DNA of 13,343 bases from an uncultured Clostridia bacterium (GCA_900550765.1 URTC01000014.1:1-13343); one strand, 5' to 3'. Shown: positions 1 through 8,670, counted from the stretch's first letter. Translations and numbers: made by a program. The notes: generated by a model not told the origin, from the letters alone.

Positions 1-1
1 C

Positions 2-220
2 GCAAACAAGAAAGAGGCTCTTTCTGTTAGCATCAAACAGATGCTCCCGCGTACCTGCCTTCTGTGTGTATTGTCGCTTGCCGCGCTCATTGTTTTGTTG
101 ATTATGGGAACTTCGGCGATGAAGAATTTTGCTCTTGCGGCCTTGATTGGAACTGTAATCAATGCGGTGGCACTTGTTGCTTTGCCGAGCTTTATCAGCG
201 TTTTCAGCAGGGCGAAGTAA
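2..220 (+). CDS. SecF/SecDF-like protein translocase subunit, C-terminal end (partial)
   Basis: Only the last 72 codons are in the window; the gene starts upstream and stops with TAA at 218-220. The translated end has a polar stretch with a conserved-looking arginine (KQMLPRT), a hydrophobic helix, a short GTSAMKNFALA linker and a final hydrophobic helix. This order matches the last two membrane helices of SecF, or of the SecF half of fused SecDF, where the pattern is Arg-Thr, helix, G-x-x-x-[IM]-[RK]-[ND]-F and then a glycine-bearing helix. SecD/SecF use the proton-motive force to help the Sec translocase export proteins. secDF directly upstream of recJ is a familiar Firmicute order, which supports the call. 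The usual G-x-YSSI-x-IA signature in the last helix is not seen (here GTVINAVALVALPSF), so the protein is divergent or a paralogue. The identification rests on a short fragment and is moderate. Confidence 0.6.
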   Translation, partial: ANKKEALSVSIKQMLPRTCLLCVLSLAALIVLLIMGTSAMKNFALAALIGTVINAVALVALPSFISVFSRAK

Positions 221-236
221 GCAGATTTATTTAAGC

Positions 237-270
237 AACTCCCTTCTGGATACACGGAAGGGAGTTTTAT
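237..270 (+). terminator. Possible intrinsic terminator after the SecF-like gene
   Basis: A perfect 10-bp inverted repeat, AACTCCCTTC (237-246) and GAAGGGAGTT (257-266), encloses a 10-base loop and runs into TTTTAT. The stem is good but the T-run is short (four T, then A). It could be a weak or partial terminator, letting some transcription from the secF side reach recJ, whose ribosome binding site starts 10 bases further on. Confidence 0.6.
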
Positions 271-285
271 GTATTCGGAGGGATC

Positions 286-2718
286 ATGCCGTTAGTACTC
301 AAACCGAAAAAGAAAATATCGGAAATTGATTTTGACGCGGTGCGTAGTTTGGCACAGGATTTACATTGTGATGAACTGTTTGCTCAAATTTTGTATAACC
401 GCGGTTTTACTGAAAAAGAGGCATGCATGGCCTTTTTGTATCCCGATGCGTCCCAATTGCTGGATCCTTTTTCAATGCTGCATATGCAAAAAGCGGCAGA
501 ACAAATTAGAAGGGCAGTTCAAAAGGGCAGAAAAATCGTTATATACGGAGATTATGATGTGGATGGCGTTTCTGCAGCGGCGATTTTATTTACTGCGCTG
601 CGCCGCATGGGGGCAGAGACGAAAGTCTATATTCCCGACCGACATAAGGAAGGGTATGGTCTGAATATGGAGGCCGTTGAAAAATTGTTCAGCGGCGGAG
701 ATGAATTGCTGATCACTGTCGATTGTGGGATTGCTTCAGCAGATATTGTGCAAAAGGCAGCGGAAAATAATTGGGAGATGATCGTAACGGATCATCACAG
801 TATTGCGGGCCGGCTTCCTGCCTGTACGGTATTGAAGCCAGGTCAGCCCGGAGATACGTATCAAAATACGGCACTTTGCGGCGCAGGTATTGCTTTTAAG
901 CTGGCCCAGGCTTTGCTGGGAAATGCTGCTGAGGATTTGATCGATTATGCCTGTGTGGCAACGGTCGCTGACGTAGTGCCGCTGACAGGGGAAAACCGTT
1001 ATATTGTAAAAAAAGGACTGGAATATCTTAACCGTGCGCCGCGCGCATGTTTTCGTGCCCTGCTTGATGCCGCAGCTTTCAGCGGTGAAGTAACTTCGCA
1101 AACCATAGGCTTTACGATTGCCCCCAGACTTAATGCTGCGGGAAGAATGGAAAGCGCGGATACGGCACTTGCTTTGCTTTTATCTGACGGTGAACAGGCA
1201 AGGGAGAATGCGCAGCTGCTTTGCAGCTATAATCAGCGGCGCCAGGAGAGAGAAAAGGAAATTTTGACTCTTGCTGAAGAAAAAATAAAAGCAGGCGGGC
1301 AGATCCGCAGATATAAAGTGATTGTTGCTGGCGGGGAAGGCTGGGATGACGGCGTAATTGGAATATGCGCGGCAAGACTGGCAGAAAAATATAAGCGGCC
1401 GTGTCTGCTGTTTTCCATAGATCAAGAGGGAATAGCAAAGGGCTCAGCGCGCAGTGTGCCGGGAGTGGATTTGTTTGAGATGCTTTCCGCAAATGCCTCT
1501 TTATTTGAAAAATTCGGCGGACATCAAATGGCTGCGGGCATGAGTATAAAAAGGGATCGGCTTGACGAATTGGCCCGGGTGTTGGATAGGTATATCCGGC
1601 AAAATGCGGATTTGAGGTTACTCTATCCATGGGCAGGCTATGATGCCAGAGCCAAGATGGAACATATTACGCTGGATTTTTGCAGGGAACTTACTTTGTT
1701 TGAACCGACGGGCTGCGAAAATTCCCCGGTAAGTCTCCGTTTTGATAATTGTTTGGCCGGCGGAATGAAAAAGGTGGGCGCGGCAGGCGCACATTTGAAG
1801 CTTTATTTGCAGGATGATACGGCAAGAAATACGGCAGTTGCTTTTCATTATCAAAAACATGAGTGTGATTATTTTCGTTTGGCGAGAGCTTCGGTGATTG
1901 CTGTGCCGGAGATCAATACTTGGCAGGGCAGGGAATCGGTAAGCTTGAAAATTGAAAATGTAAAAGAAATGGAGAACATCAAAGCTGGACAGTTTGCCGA
2001 AGAGCTTACCGCAGCCTTCTTTGAACGGCTTGTATATCCGGTGACCAATCAGGCAAATATCTGCTATTTTGATGAAAGCAGCGATCTGGCTTATCAAATA
2101 TCTCAATGGGAGGACGAGGATATCGCAGGTACGCTGATTTTATGTGATCATCCTGAATATGCCGCCGGATGTATTCGAATGTTGGAGGAAGAGGCTCCGC
2201 GGTACGATATTTCTCTTTATTATCCGATTAATGCGTGTAACGGTTATAATTCTTTGGTACTTGCAGCCGATATCAGCCAAATTGATTTCAGTGTGTATAC
2301 CCGTATCGTTGTTTATGATTTGCTGAATCCTGGCTTTGCGGATTTTTTGGCAAAGAAGGCTCCTTGGGCGGAGATTTTTGCTCTGAAATGCGATGTCTCT
2401 CTTTTTGATAGAATTTTTGAAGATTATAAGCAATTTTCTCGCCAGGAGATGCTCAAGGCGTATAAAGCATTGCAGGAATGCACAGGAATATATGAGAGCA
2501 GAAGCATGTGCATTCGTGAGATCTCCAGCCAAAAGCAACTTACTATGCCGCTGCTTTCCGTAGCGCTGGATACCTTTTGTGAATTGGGTTTTTTGGAATG
2601 TCAAAAGAATGAAGGCTTTACGGTGAAAGTGGAAAAGAATGCTGCTAAACGAAATTTGGAAGAAAGTGTTTTTTATGCTAAGCTTTTAAAATGTGTGAAT
2701 CGCAGGGGTAGTTTATGA
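286..2718 (+). CDS. recJ: Single-stranded-DNA-specific exonuclease RecJ
   Basis: RecJ is a 5'-to-3' single-strand DNA exonuclease of the DHH phosphoesterase superfamily. It acts in RecF-type recombination, mismatch repair and base excision repair, using Mn2+ or Mg2+. The 810-residue product carries the expected motifs in order: DYDVDG (89-94), TVDCGI (144-149), VTDHH (167-171), ADVVPL (228-233) and RLNAAGRM (281-288) in the DHH domain. The DHHA1 domain follows, with GWDDGVIGI (352-360), KGSARSV (385-391) and the GGH-x-x-AAG motif (411-418). In the DHHA1 motif Asp stands where many RecJ proteins have His. A long C-terminal extension (about 430-810) is typical of Firmicute RecJ, so length is normal. 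ATG at 286 follows GGAGGGA (277-283). The gene overlaps rel by ATGA, indicating translational coupling. Confidence 0.95.
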   Translation: MPLVLKPKKKISEIDFDAVRSLAQDLHCDELFAQILYNRGFTEKEACMAFLYPDASQLLDPFSMLHMQKAAEQIRRAVQKGRKIVIYGDYDVDGVSAAAILFTALRRMGAETKVYIPDRHKEGYGLNMEAVEKLFSGGDELLITVDCGIASADIVQKAAENNWEMIVTDHHSIAGRLPACTVLKPGQPGDTYQNTALCGAGIAFKLAQALLGNAAEDLIDYACVATVADVVPLTGENRYIVKKGLEYLNRAPRACFRALLDAAAFSGEVTSQTIGFTIAPRLNAAGRMESADTALALLLSDGEQARENAQLLCSYNQRRQEREKEILTLAEEKIKAGGQIRRYKVIVAGGEGWDDGVIGICAARLAEKYKRPCLLFSIDQEGIAKGSARSVPGVDLFEMLSANASLFEKFGGHQMAAGMSIKRDRLDELARVLDRYIRQNADLRLLYPWAGYDARAKMEHITLDFCRELTLFEPTGCENSPVSLRFDNCLAGGMKKVGAAGAHLKLYLQDDTARNTAVAFHYQKHECDYFRLARASVIAVPEINTWQGRESVSLKIENVKEMENIKAGQFAEELTAAFFERLVYPVTNQANICYFDESSDLAYQISQWEDEDIAGTLILCDHPEYAAGCIRMLEEEAPRYDISLYYPINACNGYNSLVLAADISQIDFSVYTRIVVYDLLNPGFADFLAKKAPWAEIFALKCDVSLFDRIFEDYKQFSRQEMLKAYKALQECTGIYESRSMCIREISSQKQLTMPLLSVALDTFCELGFLECQKNEGFTVKVEKNAAKRNLEESVFYAKLLKCVNRRGSL

Positions 2719-4862
2719 GCCAATTGCAGGAAATCATTCAAAAACAGTATACGCCGCAGGAAGCTGCGGTCATTGAACATGCCCACGAGCTGGCCGTAAA
2801 AGCACATGAAGGACAAATGCGGGAATCGGGCGAACCATATATTATCCATCCGGAAAATGTGGCACTTATTCTGGCGCAAATGGGCATGGATGCTGAAACT
2901 GTGTGCGCGGCGCTTCTGCATGATGTGGTGGAGGATACCGAGATTTCCGAAGCAGAAATTGTGGAACAGTTCGGCTCTACGGTGGGAGAAATTGTAAAAG
3001 GGGTTACCAAGCTTAATAAAATACAGTTCGCTTCCAAAGAGGAAGCGCAGGCAGAAAATTTACGAAAAATGTTTTTGGCCATGGCCCATGATATCCGAGT
3101 CATTCTTGTAAAATTGGCGGATCGGCTGCATAATATGCAGACGCTGGAAAGCTGTGAAGAGCAAAAGCGCCGCAGAATTGCAAAGGAAACTTTGGATATC
3201 TATGCGCCGCTTGCCAACCGGCTTGGTATTTATCAGATCAAATGGCGGCTTGAAGACCTGTGCCTGAAGTATTTGGAGCCTGAGGCTTATAAATATATTG
3301 ATGATGCAATCAATCAGGGGCAGGAAGAACGGCAGCAGGTGATTGCGGAGATCATTGAGATCATACGCAAAAAATTAGATGAAAACGGTATTCCGGCTCA
3401 AATATACGGCCGTCCGAAGCACTTTTACAGCGTGTATAAAAAAATGAAGCAGCAGGGAAGCAATACAATCGATCATATTTATGATTTGAGCGCCGTACGG
3501 ATCATTGTAAAGGATGTTCGTTACTGCTATGAGGCTTTGGGGATCATGCACAGTGAATTTAGACCCATGCCCGGTCGTTTTAAAGATTATATCGCCATGC
3601 CGAAGGCAAATATGTATCAGTCCCTGCATACGACGGTGATTGGGAAAAACGGAAATCCCTTTGAAATACAGATTCGTACCGAGGAAATGCATAATACCGC
3701 TGAATACGGTATTGCGGCGCACTGGAAGTATAAAGAAGGAAAAACAAATCCGCTTACTACCGGCGAAGCCAAGCTCAGCTGGCTGCGCAGAATGATGGAT
3801 TTTGAGCATGAGGCCAAGGACAGCGCCGAATTTATCGATGTGGTAAGGACAGAGCTGTTTAATGATGAAGTATTTGTTTTTACGCCCAAGGGAGATGTTA
3901 AAAGTTTGCCTATGGGGTCTACGCCGCTGGATTTTGCATATTCGGTGCATTCGTCTATCGGTCACCGCTGTATCGGTGCTAAAATCAATGGACGTATTGT
4001 TAATATTGATGCTAAGCTGAAAAACGGTGATATCGTGGAGATTCTTACGGCTTCCGCCAATGCCGGACACGGCCCCAGCCGTGACTGGCTGAATATTGTG
4101 CACACCAATGAGGCAAAGTCAAAGATCCGGGCGTGGTTTAAAAAGGAACTGCGTGAGGAAAATATCGTAAAAGGCAAGGATATGCTGGATAAGGAGGCCA
4201 AGCGGTTAGGGTATCAGATCTCGGCGCTTACCCGGCAGGAATGGCTGAATCCTATTTTTAAAAAATATAAAATTCAATCGATGGATGATCTGTATGCTTC
4301 GGTAGGGTATGGCGGTCTGCGTGTGCATCAAATCCTTCCCAGACTTGTGGAGGAGTATAAAAAAACAGTAAATGAAGCCGATGAGAGTGAAAAACCAAAA
4401 GAGCAGAAGCACAGGGAACGCTCCAATAACGGCGTAATTGTAAAAGGGGAAAGCAATATGCTGGTACGGTTTGCCCGCTGCTGTTCCCCGGTTCCCGGAG
4501 ATGATATCGTAGGATATATTACCCGCGGCCGCGGCGTTTCTGTACACCGCAGGGATTGCAGTAATTTGGGAAGCTTTGAGCACGAACGTGAGATTGAGGT
4601 AAGCTGGGATCTTAATGCCGAAACCAGTTATGTAGCCAATGTGCAGATGCTCAGTTATGACAGAACGGGCATTATTTTGGATGTTTCCAATTGCATTTAT
4701 ACGGCCAAAGCGGATATTGCATCTTTGAACGTTTCAACAAAGGAGGGCTCCGCTACCATCACCATGGGCATTCGTATTTCTGGCGCCCAGCAGTTGGAGA
4801 CTATTTTGAAGGCGTTTAAAAAAATCCAGGGAGTTATTGAGGTTTACCGGATTAATAATTAG
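2715..4862 (+). CDS. rel: Bifunctional (p)ppGpp synthetase/hydrolase Rel (RelA/SpoT homologue)
   Basis: This enzyme makes (p)ppGpp from ATP and GTP or GDP when the ribosome stalls on uncharged tRNA, and degrades it in good conditions, thereby controlling the stringent response. The 715-residue protein has the full long-RSH layout. The HD hydrolase has H45, LHDVVEDT (68-75) and KLADRLHN (133-140). The synthetase has YGRPKHFYSVYKKM (231-244), GRFKDYIAMPK (287-297) and EIQIRT (317-322). A TGS domain (about 385-445) follows, then a cysteine-bearing CCSPVPGD zinc-finger-like segment and a C-terminal ACT domain. RFKD at 288-291 fits the RXKD signature of bifunctional Rel rather than the EXDD type of synthetase-only RelA, and the HD residues are intact, so both activities are expected. 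AGGGG at 2704-2708 lies 6 bases before the ATG, inside the end of recJ. No apt gene separates it from recJ. Confidence 0.96.
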   Translation: MSQLQEIIQKQYTPQEAAVIEHAHELAVKAHEGQMRESGEPYIIHPENVALILAQMGMDAETVCAALLHDVVEDTEISEAEIVEQFGSTVGEIVKGVTKLNKIQFASKEEAQAENLRKMFLAMAHDIRVILVKLADRLHNMQTLESCEEQKRRRIAKETLDIYAPLANRLGIYQIKWRLEDLCLKYLEPEAYKYIDDAINQGQEERQQVIAEIIEIIRKKLDENGIPAQIYGRPKHFYSVYKKMKQQGSNTIDHIYDLSAVRIIVKDVRYCYEALGIMHSEFRPMPGRFKDYIAMPKANMYQSLHTTVIGKNGNPFEIQIRTEEMHNTAEYGIAAHWKYKEGKTNPLTTGEAKLSWLRRMMDFEHEAKDSAEFIDVVRTELFNDEVFVFTPKGDVKSLPMGSTPLDFAYSVHSSIGHRCIGAKINGRIVNIDAKLKNGDIVEILTASANAGHGPSRDWLNIVHTNEAKSKIRAWFKKELREENIVKGKDMLDKEAKRLGYQISALTRQEWLNPIFKKYKIQSMDDLYASVGYGGLRVHQILPRLVEEYKKTVNEADESEKPKEQKHRERSNNGVIVKGESNMLVRFARCCSPVPGDDIVGYITRGRGVSVHRRDCSNLGSFEHEREIEVSWDLNAETSYVANVQMLSYDRTGIILDVSNCIYTAKADIASLNVSTKEGSATITMGIRISGAQQLETILKAFKKIQGVIEVYRINN

Positions 4863-4874
4863 CAGGAGGCTGTT

Positions 4875-5324
4875 ATGCGCGGCGTATTGCAGAGAGTAAA
4901 AAGCGCATCGGTTGTTGTCGGCGAACAAAAAATTTCGCAGATCGGAACGGGCATTCTGCTGCTGCTTGGTATTGCGGACACCGATACCGAAAAAGATGTG
5001 GCTTATATATGCGAAAAAACGCTGAATATGAGGATTTTTCCTGACGGGAACGGCAAGCTGAATCTTAGTTTAAAGGAGACGGGCGGTTCCGTATTGCTGG
5101 TATCGCAGTTTACTCTTTATGGCGATGTACGGAAGGGCCGGCGTCCGTCGTTTTCTCGGGCGGCCGGTTCTGCGTATTCCAAACCGCTGTATGAAGCGGC
5201 CTGCCGATATTTTGAACAGCATGGTGTTATGCTGCAAACGGGAGAGTTCGGTGCGGATATGCAGGTAGAACTGATCAATGAAGGACCGGTAACAATCCTT
5301 GTGGATAGTGAAAGGATGTTTTAA
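4875..5324 (+). CDS. dtd: D-aminoacyl-tRNA deacylase (D-Tyr-tRNA deacylase)
   Basis: Dtd hydrolyses D-amino acids (and glycine wrongly attached to tRNA-Ala) from tRNA in the cytoplasm, a chirality-based proofreading step. The 149-residue length is typical of the bacterial family. Visible signatures are the N-terminal MRGVLQRV-x-x-ASV strand, SQFTLYGD (77-84), the RRPSF-x-x-A stretch (89-96), TGEFGADM (122-129) and NEGPVT (135-140), which holds the Gly-cis-Pro pair that screens chirality. The start is supported by AGGAGG at 4864-4869, five bases before the ATG. It lies 12 bases after rel and abuts the next gene with no gap, so it is part of the same operon. The rel-dtd pair is widely conserved in Firmicutes. 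Confidence 0.95.
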   Translation: MRGVLQRVKSASVVVGEQKISQIGTGILLLLGIADTDTEKDVAYICEKTLNMRIFPDGNGKLNLSLKETGGSVLLVSQFTLYGDVRKGRRPSFSRAAGSAYSKPLYEAACRYFEQHGVMLQTGEFGADMQVELINEGPVTILVDSERMF

Positions 5325-5939
5325 ATGGAAATAGCAAAGCTGAAAACAGGAGTTCTGGGTGTAAATACCTATCTTGTTTCGGATAACGATACCGAGGCCT
5401 TTGTGGTGGACCCGGGGGGAGATGCGCAAAAAATTCGGCAGACGGCGGCGGAAAAAGGCTGGAATATTCAGGCGGTGCTGCTGACGCATGGCCATTTTGA
5501 TCATATTGGAGCACTGCGGGAACTGCAGCGGGACGGCGCCGAGGTATATGTTCATGCTGCGGATGCGCCGATGCTTTGGGATGCGCAAGCTTCTTTAGCG
5601 GCACAGTTCGGATACACAACAGAGCCTTGCCGGGCAGACCATTTACTGACCGGCGGAGAAGAATTATCTCTTTGCGGTATGAATCTTCGGGTAATTGCAA
5701 CGCCCGGTCATACGCCGGGCGGGGTGTGTTATTTAGTAGGAGATGTGATCTTCAGCGGAGATACACTGTTTTGCGGCAGCGTAGGGCGTACGGATTTTTC
5801 AGCAGGAGACCATGAGCAGCTGATCCGTTCGGTTAAAAATAATCTTTTGACGCTGCCGGATTCTCTGCGTGTATTGCCGGGCCATGGAGATGAAACCGCA
5901 ATAGAAGACGAGAAAAAATATAATCCTTTTGTGAGGTAG
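5325..5939 (+). CDS. Metallo-beta-lactamase-fold hydrolase, YqgX/YcbL (glyoxalase II-like) type
   Basis: This 204-residue cytoplasmic protein is a small glyoxalase II-like metal hydrolase. It has the metal-binding THGHFDH motif (54-60), and the later ligands are visible as H129 in TPGHTPGG, D146 in FSGDTLF, and H187 in LPGHGDE. It lacks the long C-terminal substrate domain of true hydroxyacylglutathione hydrolase, so the glutathione thioester substrate is not assured, and the physiological substrate of this subfamily is generally uncertain. The ATG directly follows the dtd stop codon. AAAGGA (5311-5316) inside dtd is its ribosome binding site, so the two are probably translationally coupled. 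A hydrolase of this type between dtd or rel and hemZ is a recurring clostridial arrangement. Confidence 0.88.
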   Translation: MEIAKLKTGVLGVNTYLVSDNDTEAFVVDPGGDAQKIRQTAAEKGWNIQAVLLTHGHFDHIGALRELQRDGAEVYVHAADAPMLWDAQASLAAQFGYTTEPCRADHLLTGGEELSLCGMNLRVIATPGHTPGGVCYLVGDVIFSGDTLFCGSVGRTDFSAGDHEQLIRSVKNNLLTLPDSLRVLPGHGDETAIEDEKKYNPFVR

Positions 5940-5940
5940 C

Positions 5941-7353
5941 ATGAAGCTGAAAACCAATGCTCCGGAGTTTTATAATGAAATATCCGAGAGTATACGTGCT
6001 TTTATAGAGGCAGATAAAATTGAATTGACAGAGGATGCGGCCGACATTGAAGTGATGCGGCAGATAGAAAACGGTACCGTATATGCCTGGGCGGTATATC
6101 GGGATATTTTGGGGGAAAGCCGTGAAGTATTACCAATGCATGACGCAGCCGCACAGGAGCGTGTCATCAAGCGGTGTATAAAACTGGCAGTATATTTTTC
6201 TTTTAAAAAATATACGGGCCGGCAGCTGCCATGGGGTTCGCTTACCGGTATACGGCCGACCAAACTGGCAAGAGAATATTCTGCCGCAGACGGTGCAAGC
6301 CGCGCACTGCTGGAAAAATACGACCTTCCTTTGGAAAAAGGAGAGCTGTTGGAGGACATATGCAGAAATCAGGAAGAATTTTATCACCCGCAGGAGAATG
6401 AGATTGATGTTTACATAGGAATTCCATTCTGCCGTACTCGGTGCACCTATTGTTCGTTTTCCTCTACCGATTCCACTAAGGGAGAAAAACTGATGGCACC
6501 GTATATCGAAGCGCTTCTAACAGAGATTGACCAAACGGCGGCATTGCTTGAAAAATTAAATAAGCAAATACGCTGTCTTTATATCGGCGGCGGCACGCCA
6601 ACCGCACTGACCGAAGCTCTTTTTGAAAAAATGCTGCGGTATGTTTGCAGGGCGTTCCGGCCGCAGAGGGAATTTACCGTTGAGGCGGGGAGACCCGATA
6701 CCATTACAGAGAATAAGCTGTATGTAATGAAAGATTGCGGTGTTTCGAGAATTAGCATCAATCCTCAAAGCATGAATGCTGAGACGCTGCAAAAAATAGG
6801 GCGCAGCCATTTGCCGGAAGATATTGTACGGTGCTTTGCGCTGGCAAGAGAGGTAGGATTTCAGACTATTAACGCAGATATCATTGCGGGGCTTCCTCAA
6901 GAGACGCCGGAGATGTTTTTTTCGACGCTTTCTCAGGTTTTAGCGTTAAAGGCAGAAAATATAACCGTGCATACATTGGCACTGAAACGGGGATCCCTGA
7001 TGGCGGAGCATGGCTTTTGCGGAGCAGATGCTTCTCAGGTGCAGCAAATGGTAGAGGGGGCTTTGCGTATTTTGCGCCCTAAGGGCTATCTGCCGTATTA
7101 TTTGTACCGGCAGAAATATATGACCGGAAATTTAGAAAATATCGGTTATACGCTGCCCGGTCACACGGGTGTTTATAATATCGATATCATGGAGGAAACG
7201 ACGGATATCGCGGCGATTGGCTGCGGTGCGGTTTCCAAGCGGATATTGCGTCGCCAGGGGCGCATTGATCGTGCGTTCAACTTTAAAAGTATTTATGAGT
7301 ATATTCGTCTCATCGATGAGGCACAAGTCCGAAAAAACACGTTGTTTTCCTGA
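5941..7353 (+). CDS. hemZ: Radical SAM coproporphyrinogen dehydrogenase-like protein HemZ
   Basis: HemZ belongs to the HemN/HemW-like radical SAM enzymes and is annotated as an oxygen-independent coproporphyrinogen III oxidase, although direct activity is established for few members. The 470-residue protein has an N-terminal HemZ-specific region (1-150) with the WGSLTGIRPTKL stretch (98-109). The 4Fe-4S motif follows as C164-x3-C168-x2-C171 (PFCRTRCTYCSF), then the SAM-binding YIGGGTP (214-220) and the INPQSMN (273-279) and ADIIAGLPQET (312-322) segments. The MRQIENG and LTGIRP elements separate HemZ from HemN and HemW. GAGG (5933-5936) precedes the ATG, which sits two bases after the previous stop. 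No other heme genes are visible, so whether the host makes heme cannot be judged here. It is the last gene before the hisS promoter. Confidence 0.9.
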   Translation: MKLKTNAPEFYNEISESIRAFIEADKIELTEDAADIEVMRQIENGTVYAWAVYRDILGESREVLPMHDAAAQERVIKRCIKLAVYFSFKKYTGRQLPWGSLTGIRPTKLAREYSAADGASRALLEKYDLPLEKGELLEDICRNQEEFYHPQENEIDVYIGIPFCRTRCTYCSFSSTDSTKGEKLMAPYIEALLTEIDQTAALLEKLNKQIRCLYIGGGTPTALTEALFEKMLRYVCRAFRPQREFTVEAGRPDTITENKLYVMKDCGVSRISINPQSMNAETLQKIGRSHLPEDIVRCFALAREVGFQTINADIIAGLPQETPEMFFSTLSQVLALKAENITVHTLALKRGSLMAEHGFCGADASQVQQMVEGALRILRPKGYLPYYLYRQKYMTGNLENIGYTLPGHTGVYNIDIMEETTDIAAIGCGAVSKRILRRQGRIDRAFNFKSIYEYIRLIDEAQVRKNTLFS

Positions 7354-7359
7354 ATACCA

Positions 7360-7387
7360 TTGACACAAATAAAAAAATATTTATAAT
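7360..7387 (+). promoter_or_regulatory. Consensus sigma-A promoter for hisS-aspS
   Basis: TTGACA at 7360-7365 and TATAAT at 7382-7387 are both perfect consensus hexamers, separated by 16 bases of A/T-rich DNA. The predicted start near 7394 leaves a leader of only about 30 bases before the hisS ATG. No terminator is seen between hemZ and this promoter, so transcription from upstream can also read through. Confidence 0.88.
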
Positions 7388-7422
7388 TGATATATACTGA
7401 TTGAATACAAGGGAGAGTTTTT

Positions 7423-8670
7423 ATGCTTATACAGGCACCCAAGGGAACAAAGGACGTTACGCCTTATGAGGCGTATAAATGGCATTATGTTGAAGACATT
7501 ATGCGGCGCTGTGCAGGGCTGAATGGGTATCGGGAAGTACGCACACCGGTATTTGAGCATACGGAGCTGTTTCTGCGCGGCGTGGGAGATACCACCGATG
7601 TAGTGCAAAAGGAAATGTATACCTTTGAGGATAAGGGCGGGCGCAGCATTACCTTAAAACCCGAGGGAACCGCCGGTGCTGCCAGGGCTTTTATTGAACA
7701 TGGAATGTTTAATGATGTATTGCCGCTGAAGATGTTCTATTTTACGCCCGTTTTCCGCTATGAAAAACCGCAGAGCGGCCGGCTGCGGGAGCATCATCAG
7801 TTCGGCATTGAGGCTTTTGGAGCCGAGGGAGCTACTTTGGATGCGGAAATTATTATGCTGGGTTACTCAGTGCTTTCTCAGTGCGGTTTGAAAGGGTTGG
7901 CATTGCATATTAACAGCATTGGCTGTCCTGCGTGTCGGGCAAAGTATAATGAGGCGCTAAAGGCTTATTTTCAGAATAAAAAGCTTTGCAGCACCTGCCG
8001 GAGCCGGCTGGAGAGGAATCCCATGCGCATTTTGGATTGTAAGGATCCTGGTTGCGGCCGGGACAGCGAAAACGCGCCGGTTATATTAGATTACATATGT
8101 GAGGATTGCCGCCGGCATTTTGAAATGCTCAAGGATATTCTTACCGCGCTGAAAATTGATTTTACAGTTGATCCGCATATCGTAAGAGGCCTGGATTATT
8201 ATACAAAAACCGTGTTCGAAATCATTGCACCTGTGGACGATGGCGTGCTTACTGTCTGCGGCGGGGGGCGCTATGACGGCCTTGTGGAACAGTTAGGCGG
8301 TAAAAAAGTATGCGGCATAGGATTTGGTATGGGAATTGAGCGCCTTTTGATGCTGATGGAAGCACAGAAACTGGTGCCTGAAGCACCGCAGCAGTACAGG
8401 GTGTATGTGGCCGCCGGGGCATCTGCTCAGGAACATATCGCCGCGTTTTCCTTTACGCAAAAGCTGAGACAGGCCGGAATCGCCGCCGAATGTGAGCATA
8501 ACAGCCGTTCCTTTAAGGCGCAGTTTAAATATGCCGATAGACTCAAGGTCGATTATACCGTGCTCATCGGTGAGCAGGAGCTTGCGGCAGGAAAATATAT
8601 TTTGAAAAATATGAGAGACGGTTCTCAGCAGGAACTTGCGCCGGAGGAAATCGTCAATCGATTGGTTTGA
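7423..8670 (+). CDS. hisS: Histidyl-tRNA synthetase
   Basis: HisRS is a class IIa aminoacyl-tRNA synthetase, normally a homodimer, that charges tRNA-His in the cytoplasm. The 415 residues cover the N-terminal APKGTKDVTP start, LKPEGTAGAARAF (78-90), class II motif 2 FRYEKPQSGRLREHHQFG (111-128), the histidine-specific RGLDYYTKTVFE (255-266) and GGGRYDGL (280-287), motif 3 GFGMGIERLL (300-309), and a C-terminal anticodon-binding domain (about 325-415). The insertion between motif 2 and the HisA motif holds paired cysteines: C168/C171, C189/C192, C206/C211 and C226/C229. These could bind zinc, and I believe many clostridial HisRS share part of this pattern. The AGGGAG ribosome binding site (7410-7415) lies 7 bases before the ATG. 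aspS follows at once, forming the classic hisS-aspS operon. Confidence 0.96.
   Translation: MLIQAPKGTKDVTPYEAYKWHYVEDIMRRCAGLNGYREVRTPVFEHTELFLRGVGDTTDVVQKEMYTFEDKGGRSITLKPEGTAGAARAFIEHGMFNDVLPLKMFYFTPVFRYEKPQSGRLREHHQFGIEAFGAEGATLDAEIIMLGYSVLSQCGLKGLALHINSIGCPACRAKYNEALKAYFQNKKLCSTCRSRLERNPMRILDCKDPGCGRDSENAPVILDYICEDCRRHFEMLKDILTALKIDFTVDPHIVRGLDYYTKTVFEIIAPVDDGVLTVCGGGRYDGLVEQLGGKKVCGIGFGMGIERLLMLMEAQKLVPEAPQQYRVYVAAGASAQEHIAAFSFTQKLRQAGIAAECEHNSRSFKAQFKYADRLKVDYTVLIGEQELAAGKYILKNMRDGSQQELAPEEIVNRLV

Noticed and set aside
1130..1630. Long minus-strand open frames opposite recJ, rel and aspS (for example 166 codons here and 242 codons at 3375-4103)
   Set aside because: They lie wholly within well-identified genes on the other strand, lack recognisable domains, and are explained by codon composition.
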